Shown: positions 41,413-41,654 of the stretch, piece by piece | Numbering within the stretch: position 1 is the stretch's first letter | Layout: the number at the start of each line of letters is the position of its first letter | NCBI GenBank assembly: GCA_039208045.1 | Contig: JBCCRH010000005.1 | Coordinates: forward strand, 1 to 41,654 | DNA: 41,654 nucleotides | Reading direction: 5' to 3' | Source: JBCCRH01 sp039208045 | GTDB taxonomy: Bacteria; Bacteroidota; Bacteroidia; Chitinophagales; Saprospiraceae | The notes under the pieces: model-generated | What the model was told of the DNA's origin: nothing | Database searches by the model: none | The model's input: only the letters and a program-made list of their open reading frames with translations | Made by a program: the position numbers and the translations under genes

Positions 41413-41654
41413 ACTAACTCCTTCACCCCCAACCACGCCATCAAGCCCATGCCAATTTCCAGGCTCGCCTCATCTACATCAAAAGTCGTGGTGTGTACCG
41501 GAGAGGTAATACCCCGCGAAGCATTGCCCGTACCGAGGCGGTAAAAACAAGCAGGCATCGCTTGGGAATAATAGGCAAAGTCTTCCGCCGTGAGGCGAAT
41601 GGGTAACTCTACTACATTTTCGGCCCCGAGGTATTCGATAGCCCAGGCTTTGGC
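41385..41654 (-). CDS. M20-family amidohydrolase, C-terminal part (cut by window edge)
   Basis: Only the last 89 residues lie in the window; the rest is off the right edge. TAEDFAYYSQAMPACFYRLG is the conserved metal-ligand and oligomerisation region of M20 N-acyl amino acid amidohydrolases (carboxypeptidase/hippurate hydrolase type). TSPVHTTTFDVDEASLEIGMGLMAWL is the family's C-terminal helix. The last residues (EEFGSLGV) and the stop TAG at 41,385-41,387 are encoded by the C/A-rich array, so the natural C-terminus seems to have been extended or altered by the repeats. Confidence 0.85.
   Translation of the reverse strand, partial: AKAWAIEYLGAENVVELPIRLTAEDFAYYSQAMPACFYRLGTGNASRGITSPVHTTTFDVDEASLEIGMGLMAWLGVKELVEEFGSLGV

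Overview
The window looks like chromosomal DNA from a Bacteroidota bacterium, probably from the Saprospiria or a related environmental lineage. Four things point there: a division and cell-wall (dcw) cluster that lacks murF between murE and mraY; an MraY with the long periplasmic insert usual in Bacteroidota; an alpha-amylase with a type IX secretion (T9SS) C-terminal sorting tail; and several promoter-like TAnnTTTG boxes instead of a standard -10. The murE product carries the DNPR motif, so the peptidoglycan should contain meso-diaminopimelate. The genus assignment is inference.

Bases 1-10,160 hold the dcw operon on the minus strand, read right to left: mraZ, rsmH, an ftsL-like gene, a PASTA-domain ftsI, murE, mraY, murD, ftsW and murG. 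The window's left edge cuts murG. Most genes lie 1-41 bases apart, so one long transcript is likely. Two TGGG boxes 10 bp apart lie upstream of mraZ and look like its autoregulatory operator.

Bases 10,300-17,500 hold a DPM1-like glycosyltransferase, an outer-membrane barrel protein, two tandem 2TM-domain proteins, a small membrane protein, a penicillin-acylase-family Ntn hydrolase with a divergent lipoprotein, a structured non-coding RNA candidate with a strong terminator, and a DUF1573 protein. Bases 17,800-22,500 hold a fused alpha/beta 2-oxoacid dehydrogenase E1 and a Tex-type RNA-binding protein, separated by a repeat-rich junction.

Bases 22,600-26,300 look like a small electrophile or thiol stress neighbourhood. 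It has a quinone-oxidoreductase-like MDR enzyme facing an HxlR regulator across two matching palindromes, an alpha/beta hydrolase, and a TetR-DinB operon behind a NemR-box-like palindrome. Bases 26,300-34,000 carry folK, a deoxynucleoside kinase, a type II NADH dehydrogenase, the secreted GH13 amylase, an orphan antitoxin-like small protein, a membrane protein and a secreted M24 peptidase. Bases 34,000-41,654 carry a UMF1-type transporter, a RimK-like ligase, a LOG-family protein, an SDR enzyme with an AraC regulator, an NtrC-type response regulator that has lost or lacks its DNA-binding domain, and the 3' end of an M20 amidohydrolase.

The most unusual content is non-coding. There is a 189-bp MITE-like element with 17-bp terminal inverted repeats and a TAA duplication. 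There is a 55-bp tandem repeat of two alternating subtypes capped by an inverted copy. There is also a dispersed family of telomere-like G/T-rich arrays sitting at gene 3' ends, sometimes supplying the stop codon. Strand composition in neighbouring coding DNA seems to change sign with the arrays. No tRNA, rRNA, CRISPR array or intact transposase gene was recognised.
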